Part shown: piece by piece, positions 15,679 through 24,204 of the stretch
Numbering within the stretch: position 1 is the stretch's first letter
Layout of the letters: each line of letters starts with the position of its first letter
Assembly: GCA_023426365.1 (NCBI GenBank)
Contig: JAFAAW010000052.1
Coordinates: forward strand, 18,060-82,059
Source of the DNA: Pseudomonadota bacterium
Lineage (GTDB): Bacteria; Pseudomonadota; Alphaproteobacteria; Rhodospirillales; Magnetospirillaceae
Direction: 5' to 3'
Length of the DNA: 64,000 nt
Notes under the pieces: model-generated
Database searches by the model: none
Told to the model about the DNA's origin: nothing
What the model saw: the letters and a program-made list of their open reading frames with translations, nothing else
Translations under genes and position numbers: made by a program

Positions 15679-17283
15679 TCAACCGGGCGGCGTTGTCACC
15701 ACCTTGGAGCCGTCGCAGCGCACCCCCTTGGTGAACAGCGTTTCCTCGCCGGTTTCGCAGCGGTCGTCCATCCTGAAACCGGGGACCAGGGTGCGGGCGC
15801 GCGGCTCCACCGTCCACGGCTGGTTGCCGCGGAACACCGCGCAGCCGTAGCGCTCCAGCAGCGCGGTCAGCTCCACCGGCCGGTTCCATTGCATCAGGCC
15901 GTTCTTCCAATAGGTATGGTCGTTGGTGAACCAGGTGTATTCGTCGTCGGGGAACAGCGCCGCCAGCTTGGGCGAATAGCGCGCCAGCGCGTTCATGTCG
16001 CCGCGCTGGAAGGCATAGGACTGGGCCGAGGCGGCGTCGAAATAGACCTTGGCGCAGCCGGGGAAGCGGGCATCCAGGTCCACCGCCATCTGTTCCTTGG
16101 TCCAACCGTCCAGTTCGGCGTTCTGGCGCGCCATCTGCGGCAGTTGCACCGCCAGCAGCAGGGCCAGCACGCCCCCCCACACCAGGGTGTGGCGGCTGGG
16201 CATCAGCGGCCGGCTCAGGCTCCACAGCGCCACCAGCGCCGGGCCGGTCAGCAACAGGGCCGGAATCATGTAATGGGCGGCGGGCTGTTTCGCGACCGAC
16301 AGCACCACCAGCATCTGGGCGGCCAGAATGCCCACCAGCAAGCGCGCCGAACGGTCCTGCGCCATCAGTCCGCGCCGGCGCAGGCGGAAATACAGGGCCA
16401 GCAGCACCAGCGAAAGCACGATGGCGGTGGAAAAGATGATCTTGGCGCTGAACTGCTTGAGGACCGCGCGGGGATAGCGCTGGGTGTTGATCACCGTCTG
16501 CGGGCCGTCGCCATAGGCGCCCGATCCCATGATCATGCGCTTGATCCAGCCCACCCAGATGTCCCAGGACGGGATGGCCGGGGCGATGAACACCACCAGG
16601 GCGACGGCGCCCACGCCCACATAGATCAACAGCCGGCGGCGGTCCAGCAGCAGCAGCGGGATGACGCCCAGCACGACGAAATGGATCTTGCACGCCACGC
16701 CCAGCGCCATGGCGATGCCGGCCAGGGCGGCGGCCCAGTCCTTCTGGCCGTCGTCGCGCAGGCGCAACAGCGGCATCAAGGCCCCCGCCAGCAGGGCGGT
16801 GGCAATGATCAGGAACGGCTCGGGCTTGGGGTGCAGCGCGAATTTGGGAATGACGCGCGACAGCATGGGCGCCGTCTGCGCCAGCAGCGCCGGCAGCAAC
16901 GCCCCGGTGACCAGCGCGATGGACCGCCCCATCCACCACAGCGCCAGGCCGACCAGCACGTAGATGACGGCGGTGACGGCCAGCAGGGTGCCTTCGGCGT
17001 CGCGCAACACCGCATCCACCGTGGCCTCGGTGGACGCCAGCGGGTGCAGCGCCTTGATCACGGCGGCGATCAGCATCTGCACCGGCGTGCCGGGATGCGA
17101 GATGTCGGTGGGCGCAAGCCCTTCGACGATGCGCAGGCCGTTCAGCAGGTAATAATAGTCGGGGTCCAGGTTGAAGCTCTGCCATAACGGCAGGCTGGAC
17201 GCGCGCATGGCGAACAGCACGACGACGAAGGTCAGCGGCAGCGCGGCGAGTGCGGCATTGCGCAACAGGGGGCGGGACATCAT
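15679..17283 (-). CDS. GT39/ArnT-type membrane glycosyltransferase
   Basis: This 534-aa polytopic protein has about 10-12 membrane helices and a soluble C-terminal domain of about 130 residues. The first periplasmic loop holds FNLDPDYYYL and ISHPGTP, the Asp-containing region used by polyprenyl-phosphate-sugar-dependent (GT-C) transferases. Such enzymes transfer sugars to lipid or protein acceptors on the periplasmic side. Its ATG overlaps a stop codon (ATGA) of a small upstream reading frame (17280-17473), suggesting translational coupling. The polyprenyl-phosphate recycling enzyme UppP is encoded divergently next door. Substrate is unknown. Confidence 0.75.
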   Translation of the reverse strand: MMSRPLLRNAALAALPLTFVVVLFAMRASSLPLWQSFNLDPDYYYLLNGLRIVEGLAPTDISHPGTPVQMLIAAVIKALHPLASTEATVDAVLRDAEGTLLAVTAVIYVLVGLALWWMGRSIALVTGALLPALLAQTAPMLSRVIPKFALHPKPEPFLIIATALLAGALMPLLRLRDDGQKDWAAALAGIAMALGVACKIHFVVLGVIPLLLLDRRRLLIYVGVGAVALVVFIAPAIPSWDIWVGWIKRMIMGSGAYGDGPQTVINTQRYPRAVLKQFSAKIIFSTAIVLSLVLLALYFRLRRRGLMAQDRSARLLVGILAAQMLVVLSVAKQPAAHYMIPALLLTGPALVALWSLSRPLMPSRHTLVWGGVLALLLAVQLPQMARQNAELDGWTKEQMAVDLDARFPGCAKVYFDAASAQSYAFQRGDMNALARYSPKLAALFPDDEYTWFTNDHTYWKNGLMQWNRPVELTALLERYGCAVFRGNQPWTVEPRARTLVPGFRMDDRCETGEETLFTKGVRCDGSKVVTTPPG

Positions 17284-17473
17284 CGGGGTATCAGCATTCC
17301 ATAGAAGTGGGCGCTCCAGACCGGCGGCGGTTCCAGCAGCGCCCAGGACAGGAAACGGTGGACCAAGGCATCGGTGAGGCGGCGCCGGCGAGCCGGCCCA
17401 GCGATTGCGGGGTAAAGGCGGCGCGGCGCTCCGGGCGCTGCGGCGTGGCGGCTTGCGCGGGTGCCTCAGTCAT
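17280..17473 (-). pseudogene. small ORF with probable frameshift, upstream of and coupled to the GT39 gene
   Basis: Two overlapping minus-strand frames look coding in succession. From ATG 17473 the frame reads MTEAPAQAATPQRPERRAAF... with strong GC3 for about 31 codons, then loses it. Near 17375 a second frame takes over with equally strong GC3. It reads LTDALVHRFLSWALLEPPP, then VWSAHFYGMLIPR, and ends in a TGA that overlaps the GT39 start. Joined, they would make a protein of about 66 residues. I do not recognise a family. The break could be a genuine mutation, a sequencing error or programmed slippage. Confidence 0.45.
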
Positions 17474-17627
17474 GGTTGGTGGTCACTGCACTGCCTCCCT
17501 TGGGCTGGTGTAGCGGAAGGGCGAGGGGCGGGCAAGCGCGGCCGCGTTCTCCGTTTCCCCGGTTGCGTCGGCGGGGGCGGCGAGAGCATGATCCGGCCGC
17601 GTCCCACATTCCCTCCAAGGGTCTCTC

Positions 17628-18425
17628 ATGGAATTGTTTCTGCAAGCACTGCTGCTCGGCGTCGTCGAAGGGTTGACCGAGTTCCTGCCGGTCTCCTCCA
17701 CCGGGCATCTGATCCTGCTGGGCGACATGCTCGGGTTCCAGGGGCCGCCCGGCAAGACGTTCGAGATTGTCATCCAACTGGGCGCCATCCTGGCGGTATG
17801 CGTGGTGTACTGGCAGCGCCTGTTCGGCGCGGTGGCGGCGGTGCGCACCGACCCGGCGGCGCGCGCCTTCCTGCGCAACATCCTGATCGGCTTCCTGCCG
17901 GCCGTGGTGATCGGCGCGGTGGCGTACAAGGGCATCCGCGCCATGCTGGATTCGCCGCTGGTGGTGGCGGTGGCGCTGATCGTCGGCGGCTTCGCCATTC
18001 TCGCCATCGAGCGGCTGGTGAAGAAGCCCCGGGTGTTCAGCGTCGAGACCATGTCCATTCCAGTGGCGGTCAAGATCGGGCTGTTCCAGTGCGTGGCCAT
18101 GATCCCCGGCGTGTCGCGGTCGGGGGCCACCATCATGGGGTCGCTGCTGCTGGGCGTCGATCGCAAGGCGGCGGCGGAATTTTCGTTCTTTCTGGCGATT
18201 CCCACCATGATCGGTGCCACCGTGTTCAAGATGTACAAGGACTGGGCGGTGCTGTCGTTCGACAACCTGGCGCTGATCGCCGCCGGGTTCGCCGCCGCCT
18301 TCCTGGCCGCGCTGCTGGTGGTGCGCGCCGCCATCGCCTTCATCAGCCGGCATGGCTTCGCGCCGTTCGCCTGGTACCGCATCGTGTTCGGCACCATCAT
18401 GCTGGTGGTGCTGCTGACCCGCTGA
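17628..18425 (+). CDS. uppP: undecaprenyl-diphosphatase
   Basis: This 265-aa polytopic protein is the BacA/UppP type, which dephosphorylates undecaprenyl diphosphate to recycle the lipid carrier for peptidoglycan and other polymers. Visible motifs are EGLTEFLPVSSTGH near residue 14, with the catalytic glutamates, and IPGVSRSGATIMG near residue 157, the PGxSRS motif. About eight membrane helices are predicted, as usual. A strong terminator follows at 18483. The divergent neighbour is a polyprenyl-phosphate-dependent glycosyltransferase, a functional fit. Confidence 0.95.
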   Translation: MELFLQALLLGVVEGLTEFLPVSSTGHLILLGDMLGFQGPPGKTFEIVIQLGAILAVCVVYWQRLFGAVAAVRTDPAARAFLRNILIGFLPAVVIGAVAYKGIRAMLDSPLVVAVALIVGGFAILAIERLVKKPRVFSVETMSIPVAVKIGLFQCVAMIPGVSRSGATIMGSLLLGVDRKAAAEFSFFLAIPTMIGATVFKMYKDWAVLSFDNLALIAAGFAAAFLAALLVVRAAIAFISRHGFAPFAWYRIVFGTIMLVVLLTR

Positions 18426-18482
18426 CCGGGCCGCGACCCGGCCGAACCAAGGCCCGCCCCGGCGGGCCATCGCCGGAAGCTC

Positions 18483-18520
18483 AAGGGCATCCCGCCAAAG
18501 CGGGATGCCCTTTGTCTTTT
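18483..18520 (+). terminator. rho-independent terminator of uppP
   Basis: A perfect 13-bp stem (AAGGGCATCCCGC and its complement) with a CAAA loop is followed by TTGTCTTTT. Confidence 0.9.
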
Positions 18521-18689
18521 GGTGTTCGCGTGCGCCCCGGCCGCCGTGCCCGGCGCCCCGGACGGCAGTGCCGGCGGCCGCGCCCGGCGAGAACGGGTGT
18601 GCGCGCGGCTCACTGCTGTGCGGTGTGCGGCTGGTCTCCCGCCGGTGGGCGCAAGTCAAAGGGACACCGCGGATTGGCGGCGAACTGCT

Positions 18690-18800
18690 CGTCATGGCCG
18701 GGCCTGACCCGGCCATCCACGTTTGTCCGCAGGCAGCTCATCGAACAGGAGGGGGGCAGGCGGCGCCGCGCGGATGCCCGGATTAAGTCCGGGCATGACG
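18690..18800. repeat. REP-like element built of two palindromes
   Basis: An outer inverted repeat, CGTCATG (18690-18696) and CATGACG (18794-18800), encloses two perfect 8-bp hairpins. They are TGGCCGGG-CCTGA-CCCGGCCA (18695-18715) and TGCCCGGA-TTAAG-TCCGGGCA (18775-18795). This matches the dispersed palindromic intergenic elements common in alphaproteobacteria. It has no coding content. The remainder of the gap from 18521 to 18843 shows nothing else recognisable. Confidence 0.75.
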
Positions 18801-18843
18801 GATCAGTTGGCGGGCAATCTTCCCCGCAATTGGCGATGACCCA

Positions 18844-18874
18844 ATAAAAAGGGCCGCCGGATGAACCGGCGGCC
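18844..18874 (-). terminator. rho-independent terminator of yjcH-actP
   Basis: On the minus strand a perfect 9-bp stem GGCCGCCGG / CCGGCGGCC with a 5-nt loop is followed by CTTTTTATTGG, 37 bp after the actP stop. Confidence 0.9.
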
Positions 18875-18911
18875 GAGTTTATTCTTCGAAGAATTGTGGA
18901 AAGTGCGACCC

Positions 18912-20600
18912 TTAGTGGGAAGCGGCACCTTCGGCACCCAGACCGGTCTCGGACCGGATCGCCTGGGCGAAGTAGGCGGCGCGCTCGGCCTGGGCCCGCG
19001 GGGAGTTGTCCAGGATCGAGAACAGCCAGCAGCCGATGAAAGCGGCGGGCATGGTGAACAGGGTCGGGTACACGTACGGGAAGATCGGGTTGGCGAAGCC
19101 GAAGCTCTGCACCCACACCACCTTGGACAGCAGCACGCAGCCAACCGAGCTGACCAGGCCGATGTAGCCGCCGATGACGGCGCCGCGGGTGGTCAGGCCC
19201 TTCGAGAACATCGCCATGACCAGCACCGGGAAGGTGGCCGAGGCGGCGATGGAGAAGGTCAGGGCGACGATGAAGGCCACGTTCTGACGCTCGAAGATGA
19301 TGCCCAGGATGATGGCGATGATGCCCAGACCGAAGGAAGCGATCTTCGAGACGCGCACTTCCGAAGCCTCGGTGGTCTTGCCGCGGGCAAACACGTTGGC
19401 ATACAGGTCATGCGAGATGGCGGACGCACCGGCCAGGGTCAGACCCGACACCACCGCCAGGATGGTGGCGAAGGCCACGGCCGAGATGAAGCCCAGGAAC
19501 ATGTCGCCGCCGATGGCGTGAGCCAGCCAGATGGCGGGCATGTTGCCGCCGCCCTTGAGGGCCAGGCCGCCCTTGGCAACGTCCAGGTACTGCGGGTCGG
19601 TCAGAACCAGGGTGATGGCGCCGAAGCCGATGATGAAGGTCAGGATGTAGAAGTAACCGATGAAGCCGGTGGCGAAGAAGACCGACTTGCGGGCTTCCTT
19701 GGCGTTCGGCACGGTGAAGAAGCGCATGAGGATGTGCGGCAGACCGGCGGTGCCGAACATCAGGGTCAGGCCCAGCGAGATGGCGTCGATGGGGTTGGTG
19801 ACCAGCGAGCCGGGGGCCATGATGGCCATCTTCTTCGGGTGGACTTCGACGGCCTTGGAGAACAGCGCCTCGAACGAGAAGCCGAAGTGGCTCATCACGC
19901 CCAACGCGATGAAGGTGGCGCCGCCCAGCAGCAAGCAGGCCTTGATGATCTGCACCCAGGTGGTCGCGGTCATGCCGCCGAAGGTCACATAGATCATCAT
20001 CAGCGCGCCGACCACGATGACGGCGGTGATGTAGTCCAGACCGAACAGCAGCTTGATCAGCTGACCCGCACCGACCATCTGGCCGATCAGGTAGAAGATC
20101 ACGACGATCAGCGCGCCGGTGGCCGCGAAGATGCGGACCGGACCCTGCGCCAGGCGATAGGACGCCACGTCGGCGAAGGTGAACTTGCCCAGGTTGCGCA
20201 GACGCTCGGCGATCAGGAACAGGATGATCGGCCAACCGACCAGCCAGCCCACCGAGAAGATCAGGCCGTCAAAGCCCGAACCGTACACCAGCGCGGAAAT
20301 ACCCAGGAACGACGCGGCCGACATGTAGTCGCCGGCGATCGCCAGGCCGTTCTGGAAACCGGTGATGCCACCGCCGGCGGCGTAGAAGTCGGCGGCGGTC
20401 TTGTTCTTGCGGGCGGCCCAATAGGTGATGCCCAGGGTCACGCCGACGAAGATGACGAACATCACGATGGCGTGCCAATTGGTGGCCTGCTTCTCGGCGG
20501 CGCCCATATCGGCGCCCGCCGCCAGCGCGGCGGTGGTAGCGGCCAGCAGCCCGCCGGTGGCGAGCGTCGCGGCCGTGAAAGCGGATTTCAGCGTCTTCAT
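18912..20600 (-). CDS. actP: cation/acetate symporter ActP
   Basis: This 562-aa protein of the sodium:solute symporter family has an N-terminal signal-like segment (MKTLKSAFTAATLATGGLLA) and about 13 membrane helices. It is the length of E. coli ActP and shares GDYMSAASFLG, LIGQMVGAGQLI and GGMTATTWVQ with the family. It takes up acetate and other short-chain acids. Its start overlaps the stop of the DUF485 gene by one base, the standard yjcH-actP arrangement. A CBS-DUF294 regulator-like gene is divergent. Confidence 0.95.
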   Translation of the reverse strand: MKTLKSAFTAATLATGGLLAATTAALAAGADMGAAEKQATNWHAIVMFVIFVGVTLGITYWAARKNKTAADFYAAGGGITGFQNGLAIAGDYMSAASFLGISALVYGSGFDGLIFSVGWLVGWPIILFLIAERLRNLGKFTFADVASYRLAQGPVRIFAATGALIVVIFYLIGQMVGAGQLIKLLFGLDYITAVIVVGALMMIYVTFGGMTATTWVQIIKACLLLGGATFIALGVMSHFGFSFEALFSKAVEVHPKKMAIMAPGSLVTNPIDAISLGLTLMFGTAGLPHILMRFFTVPNAKEARKSVFFATGFIGYFYILTFIIGFGAITLVLTDPQYLDVAKGGLALKGGGNMPAIWLAHAIGGDMFLGFISAVAFATILAVVSGLTLAGASAISHDLYANVFARGKTTEASEVRVSKIASFGLGIIAIILGIIFERQNVAFIVALTFSIAASATFPVLVMAMFSKGLTTRGAVIGGYIGLVSSVGCVLLSKVVWVQSFGFANPIFPYVYPTLFTMPAAFIGCWLFSILDNSPRAQAERAAYFAQAIRSETGLGAEGAASH

Positions 20601-20920
20601 CAGCGGGATTCCTCGATGATCTGGCGGTTGAGTTCGTCGAACTCGCCATTGGCGCGGCGCACGTAGATGCCGGTCAGCACGATGGCCGACAGGATGACGC
20701 CGATACCGATGGGGAAGCCGATGGTGGTGGTGCCACCAGACAGCGAGGTGCCCAGGAATTCCTTGCCATAGGCGATCAGAAGAATGAAGCCGAAGTAAAT
20801 CGCCAGCATGACAGCCGACAGCGTCCACGCGAACGACGTGCGCTTCGACACAAGCTCATGGAACTTGGGATTGTTCCTGATCTTGTCATGCATAGCTTGG
20901 GTATTTGCAGCTTGTGACAA
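20600..20920 (-). CDS. yjcH: DUF485 inner-membrane protein (YjcH)
   Basis: This 106-aa protein has two membrane helices and the DUF485 signature (FAWTLSAVMLAIYFGFIL). It is the usual co-transcribed partner of ActP, of unknown biochemical role. I chose the TTG at 20920 because GGAGGG lies 4 bases upstream, giving (M)SQAANTQAMHDK. A GTG four codons earlier overlaps that Shine-Dalgarno sequence, and the ATG at 20893 has none. A 7-bp hairpin (20940-20963) sits just upstream of the ribosome binding site and may affect translation. Confidence 0.88.
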   Translation of the reverse strand: MSQAANTQAMHDKIRNNPKFHELVSKRTSFAWTLSAVMLAIYFGFILLIAYGKEFLGTSLSGGTTTIGFPIGIGVILSAIVLTGIYVRRANGEFDELNRQIIEESR

Positions 20921-21415
20921 TTGACCCTCCACTATCTGAGCCGTCCTGCCGGTGGCGGACGGCTTCGTTGTTTTCTCTTGCCGGTCTTGATGCCGGCTCT
21001 GTTGGCGCTCCGTGCAGGTGGCCCGAGGGACCTATGCGTTTGCGGCATGGCCCCCCCGACTTGCCTGAGGCTTTCATCGTCATTAACATCCGCCTATCAT
21101 GCCGTCAACTCCATACGAGTGTGTCTGCTTTATAGGTTAAGGATATAGCTTTATCCGCAAAGTCATTCCGCAGTGCGTTAAGCAAGATCACCTAAAGTAA
21201 TTTCGAAGAACACGGTTCTGGCTTTCTGAATTCCTCACCAGTAAGCCTTCAAATCCAGGCTTTAGGACTATCCATTGGCAACGTGTGTGAAAAATATCCG
21301 CCCAATTGTGTTCTCGATTGACACTTTTGGGTGGGAACGTTTGCGCTTGCAATGACCTTTTTGGCAATATCCCCGCAGTTGTAAACCGTCACTCCGGCAC
21401 TATGGTGATCTCTCT
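20921..21415. other. long divergent regulatory region, no gene
   Basis: About 495 bp separate yjcH (minus) from the CBS-DUF294 gene (plus). The stretch from about 21090 to 21400 is clearly richer in A+T than its surroundings. A hairpin GCCGTCC...GGACGGC lies at 20940-20963. I see no convincing ORF or RNA gene. Weak promoter-like hexamers are present, for example TTGACA near 21319, but none is well spaced. Confidence 0.5.
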
Positions 21416-22855
21416 ATGACCGACGTCGCCGCCTTGGCTCGTATCGACAGCTTTCCCTACCAGCATCGCCTCCGCGAGGTGATGAGCACGCCGGTGCTGA
21501 CGGCGTCCGGCGACATTTCGCTGCGCGACGCCATCGACCGCATGTACGAATCCCGCGTCTCCTCCATCATCGGCGTGGATGAACAGGGGCGCGCCGCCGG
21601 CATCCTGACCGAGCGCGATTTGCTGCGCATCCTGTCCACCGCGGGCGCGCAGGGGCTGGAAACCACCCTGGGGCAGGTGATGAGCCGCCCGGTCGCCGCG
21701 GTGGATGGCGATTCCTTCGTCTATGTGGCGTTGGGTAAGATGAACCGCATGGGGTTGCGCCATCTGGTGGTGGTCGATGGCGATAATCGTCCCATCGGCA
21801 TGGTCACCGGCCGCGCCCTGCTGAAGGTGCGCGCCAACGACGCCCTGGCGCTGGGGGATTCCGTACACGAGGCGCGCGGCCCCGAGGACATGGCCGCCGC
21901 CATGGCGGCCTTGCCGAAGCTGGCCCAGAGCCTGCTGGCCGAGGGCGTGTCGGCCCGCAACATCGCCTCGGTCATCGCCCTGGTGATCCGCGACCTGACC
22001 GCGCGCGCCACCGAACTGGCCGAAATTTCCATGGCCGAGGATGGCTGGGGGGCGGCGCCTGCGCCCTATGCCATGCTGGTACTGGGATCGGCCGGTCGCG
22101 GCGAAAGCCTGCTGGTGTTCGACCAGGACAACGCCATCGTTCATCGCGGCGGCCCGGCCGACGACGTGTGGTTTGCCGAATTGGGGCGGCGCGTCAATCA
22201 GATGCTGAACGACGCCGGCATTCCGTTCTGCGACGGCGGCGTCATGGCGCGCGAACCGAAATGGCGCAAGAACCTGGAGGAATGGAAGGACGAGGTCCAC
22301 CACTGGGTCTATGCCGTCGAGAACCAGACGGTCATGTATTGCGACATCTTCTTCGATTTCCAGCCGGTGTGGGGCGACCGCGCCCTGGCGGAGGAGTTGC
22401 GCGCCTATGCGGTGGAGAAGGCGTCGCAATCGGCCTTCTTCATGCAGTATCTGGCTCAGCACGTGGCCAAGATGGAGGTGTCGCTGGGTTTCTTCGGCGA
22501 GTTCGTCACCACCCAGGGGCGCCTGAACGCCAAGAAGTTCGGCCTGCTGCCGCTGGTGTCGGCGGCGCGTTTCCGCGCCATCCGCGCCAATGTCCTGCTG
22601 ACCGGCACCGACGAACGCTATACCGCGCTGAAGGAGCGCGAGATGCTGCACGAGGACGACTGGCGCGATTTCCTGGAAATCCGCGAGGTGGTCATGCGCA
22701 TGATGCTGGATCAGCAATTGGCCGATCTGGCCGCCGGCGTCGCCCCTTCGGCCCGCATCGAACCCAAGCGTTTCGACAAGCAGATGCGCAACCGCCTGCG
22801 CTGGAGCTTCAAGCGCCTGCGCACGCTGAAATACATCTGCGGCGTGGCCGGCTGA
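21416..22855 (+). CDS. CBS-domain / DUF294 nucleotidyltransferase-like signalling protein
   Basis: This 479-aa soluble protein has a CBS pair at about residues 18-145, which likely binds adenine nucleotides. A DUF294 nucleotidyltransferase domain is marked by LGSAGRGESLL near residue 222 and by downstream DQDNA. The DUF294_C substrate domain follows to the C-terminus. The family resembles GlnD-type nucleotidyltransferases and is often encoded next to acetate/solute symporters and exonuclease/kinase genes. Here it is divergent from actP. A role in sensing energy state and controlling acetate uptake is inference. A bidirectional terminator follows. Confidence 0.9.
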   Translation: MTDVAALARIDSFPYQHRLREVMSTPVLTASGDISLRDAIDRMYESRVSSIIGVDEQGRAAGILTERDLLRILSTAGAQGLETTLGQVMSRPVAAVDGDSFVYVALGKMNRMGLRHLVVVDGDNRPIGMVTGRALLKVRANDALALGDSVHEARGPEDMAAAMAALPKLAQSLLAEGVSARNIASVIALVIRDLTARATELAEISMAEDGWGAAPAPYAMLVLGSAGRGESLLVFDQDNAIVHRGGPADDVWFAELGRRVNQMLNDAGIPFCDGGVMAREPKWRKNLEEWKDEVHHWVYAVENQTVMYCDIFFDFQPVWGDRALAEELRAYAVEKASQSAFFMQYLAQHVAKMEVSLGFFGEFVTTQGRLNAKKFGLLPLVSAARFRAIRANVLLTGTDERYTALKEREMLHEDDWRDFLEIREVVMRMMLDQQLADLAAGVAPSARIEPKRFDKQMRNRLRWSFKRLRTLKYICGVAG

Positions 22856-22881
22856 GGTTTCGCGCCTTCGCAGGCTCAGGG

Positions 22882-22909
22882 AAAAAGGCGGGGGGACCCC
22901 GCCTTTTTT
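22882..22909. terminator. bidirectional terminator
   Basis: A 12-bp stem (AAAAAGGCGGGG / CCCCGCCTTTTT) with a 3-nt loop has A-rich and T-rich ends. It therefore serves both the plus-strand CBS gene and the convergent response-regulator gene. Confidence 0.92.
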
Positions 22910-22934
22910 CATGTGGCCGCAGGCGATCCGGGGG

Positions 22935-23327
22935 TCAGGCCGCCTTGGGGCGGCTGGTGATGATGCGGGTCAGCAGCTTGGCCAACTGGTCGCGGCCGAA
23001 CGGCTTGGCAAGGAAGCCCGCCACGCCGGCGGCCACGGCATGGGTGATGGTCTGCGGCGTCTGTTCGCCGGTCATCATGACGAAGGGGATGTCGGCCAGC
23101 TCCCGGTCGGCGCGCATGGATTGCAGCAATTGCAGGCCGTTGACCGGCTGCATGTTCCAGTCCGACAGCACCAGATCGACCCGCTGGCGGCGCAGGTGGT
23201 CCAGCGCGGCCTGTCCTTCGGCCGCCTCGAGCACGGTGAAGCGCTCGGCGGGGCGCAGCATGTCGCAGACCAGGGACCGCATGAGCACGCTGTCCTCGAC
23301 CAGCAGGATGGTGAATTGGTCGGCCAT
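22935..23327 (-). CDS. single-domain response regulator (CheY-like)
   Basis: This 130-aa receiver domain has no output domain. The acidic pocket is Glu11/Asp12, the phospho-acceptor is Asp56 in LSDWNM, the switch residue is Thr86 and the conserved lysine is Lys108 in AKPF. It starts MADQFTILLVEDS. Proteins of this type relay phosphate or bind motors and enzymes. A closely similar receiver is encoded 169 bp upstream on the same strand, and both share the unusual SDWNM acceptor motif. No cognate kinase is adjacent. Confidence 0.93.
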   Translation of the reverse strand: MADQFTILLVEDSVLMRSLVCDMLRPAERFTVLEAAEGQAALDHLRRQRVDLVLSDWNMQPVNGLQLLQSMRADRELADIPFVMMTGEQTPQTITHAVAAGVAGFLAKPFGRDQLAKLLTRIITSRPKAA

Positions 23328-23496
23328 GGCTTGTTCCTGATCGGGGGGAAATCATTGATCTTGTGATCCCATGTTTCCCCATGTGGTGTCAGCCATTCGG
23401 AAAGATGAAAACCAAGTGCATTGGAAGGAGCGGCGACCTCCCTTTATACCAACGGTCTAATCTGGGCGCGTTCGGTGGGCGTAGGCCCGTGGTGCA

Positions 23497-23907
23497 TCAG
23501 GCGGCGTGGTGGCGTCCGCCCAGCGCCCGCGTCAACTGGCGGGCCAGGCTGTCCACCGTGAACGGCTTGATCAGATAGCCCGACACCCCGGCGGCGCGGG
23601 CGCGCGCCACGTGGTCGTTGGTGTGCTGTCCGGTGATCATGATGAACGGGGTCAGGCGGTGGCGCGGCTCCTCGCGCACGGCCATCAGCAATTGCAGCCC
23701 GGTCATGGGAATCATGTTCCAGTCCGACAGGATCACGTCCACCGGCTGGTCGCGCAGCTTCTGCAGCGCCGAGGACCCGTCGGCCGCCTCGACCACCTGT
23801 TGAATGCCCAGGTTGCGCAACATCTGCCTGACAAGCAACCGCATGGCGGGAATGTCGTCCACCAGCATTGCTGTCGTGGTTGAGTGAAATAGGGTCATTT
23901 TCGTCAT
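23497..23907 (-). CDS. single-domain response regulator, sister of the preceding one
   Basis: This 136-aa receiver has Asp17/Asp18, phospho-acceptor Asp62 in LSDWNM, a threonine switch in MITGQ and Lys in IKPF. It matches the neighbour at 22935 through VDxxLSDWNM, TGLQLL and AAGVxGxLxKPF, so the two probably arose by tandem duplication. The ATG at 23907 gives MTKMTLFHS, while ATG 23898 is an equally possible start. The upstream region is AT-rich and likely carries its promoter. Confidence 0.92.
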   Translation of the reverse strand: MTKMTLFHSTTTAMLVDDIPAMRLLVRQMLRNLGIQQVVEAADGSSALQKLRDQPVDVILSDWNMIPMTGLQLLMAVREEPRHRLTPFIMITGQHTNDHVARARAAGVSGYLIKPFTVDSLARQLTRALGGRHHAA

Positions 23908-24204
23908 CTATATAAATAAGTGCCTGTGCATAGCGAAACATAGATATTGCCTATTGTGCTTTGTATATGGCTTTGGGATGGGCTTGTATCGGGTGTCTAA
24001 TGTATAAATTCAGGTTATGCCGTGTGAATATTTCAAGTTGCTTATTCTTCATAGGGTGCCAGCCCGATGGGTGGCGGCGGCCGGGAATGTCCGCTGCCTC
24101 CTTTTCGTCCAAGGAGAGATGGGCCGAATGGGTAGATGCGCCTTGATCCCGCCATCGCGGCGAACTATGGTCTGCACCCTCACGTCCACCCGAGGGGTTC
24201 CACC
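23908..24204. other. AT-rich intergenic region
   Basis: The first ~150 bp (23908-24060) are markedly A+T-rich compared with the rest of the window, with TATA-like runs such as TATATAAATAAG near 23908. It must hold the promoters of the minus-strand receiver gene and the plus-strand gapR. GapR itself prefers AT-rich DNA, so autoregulation is conceivable. I see no credible gene. Confidence 0.45.

Noticed and set aside
15550..17187. Very long His/Gln/Arg-rich plus-strand ORF
   Set aside because: It is the antisense shadow of the GT39 gene; composition is typical of reversed GC-rich coding sequence, and there is no ribosome site.
21355..21375. sigma54 promoter before the CBS-DUF294 gene
   Set aside because: TTGGCA...CGCA has GG and GC 10 bp apart, but lacks the TT of the -12 element and there is no enhancer-like repeat; evidence too weak.
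23961..24146. 61-aa ORF in the AT-rich gap
   Set aside because: No ribosome site, poor codon bias and composition unlike real proteins of this genome.
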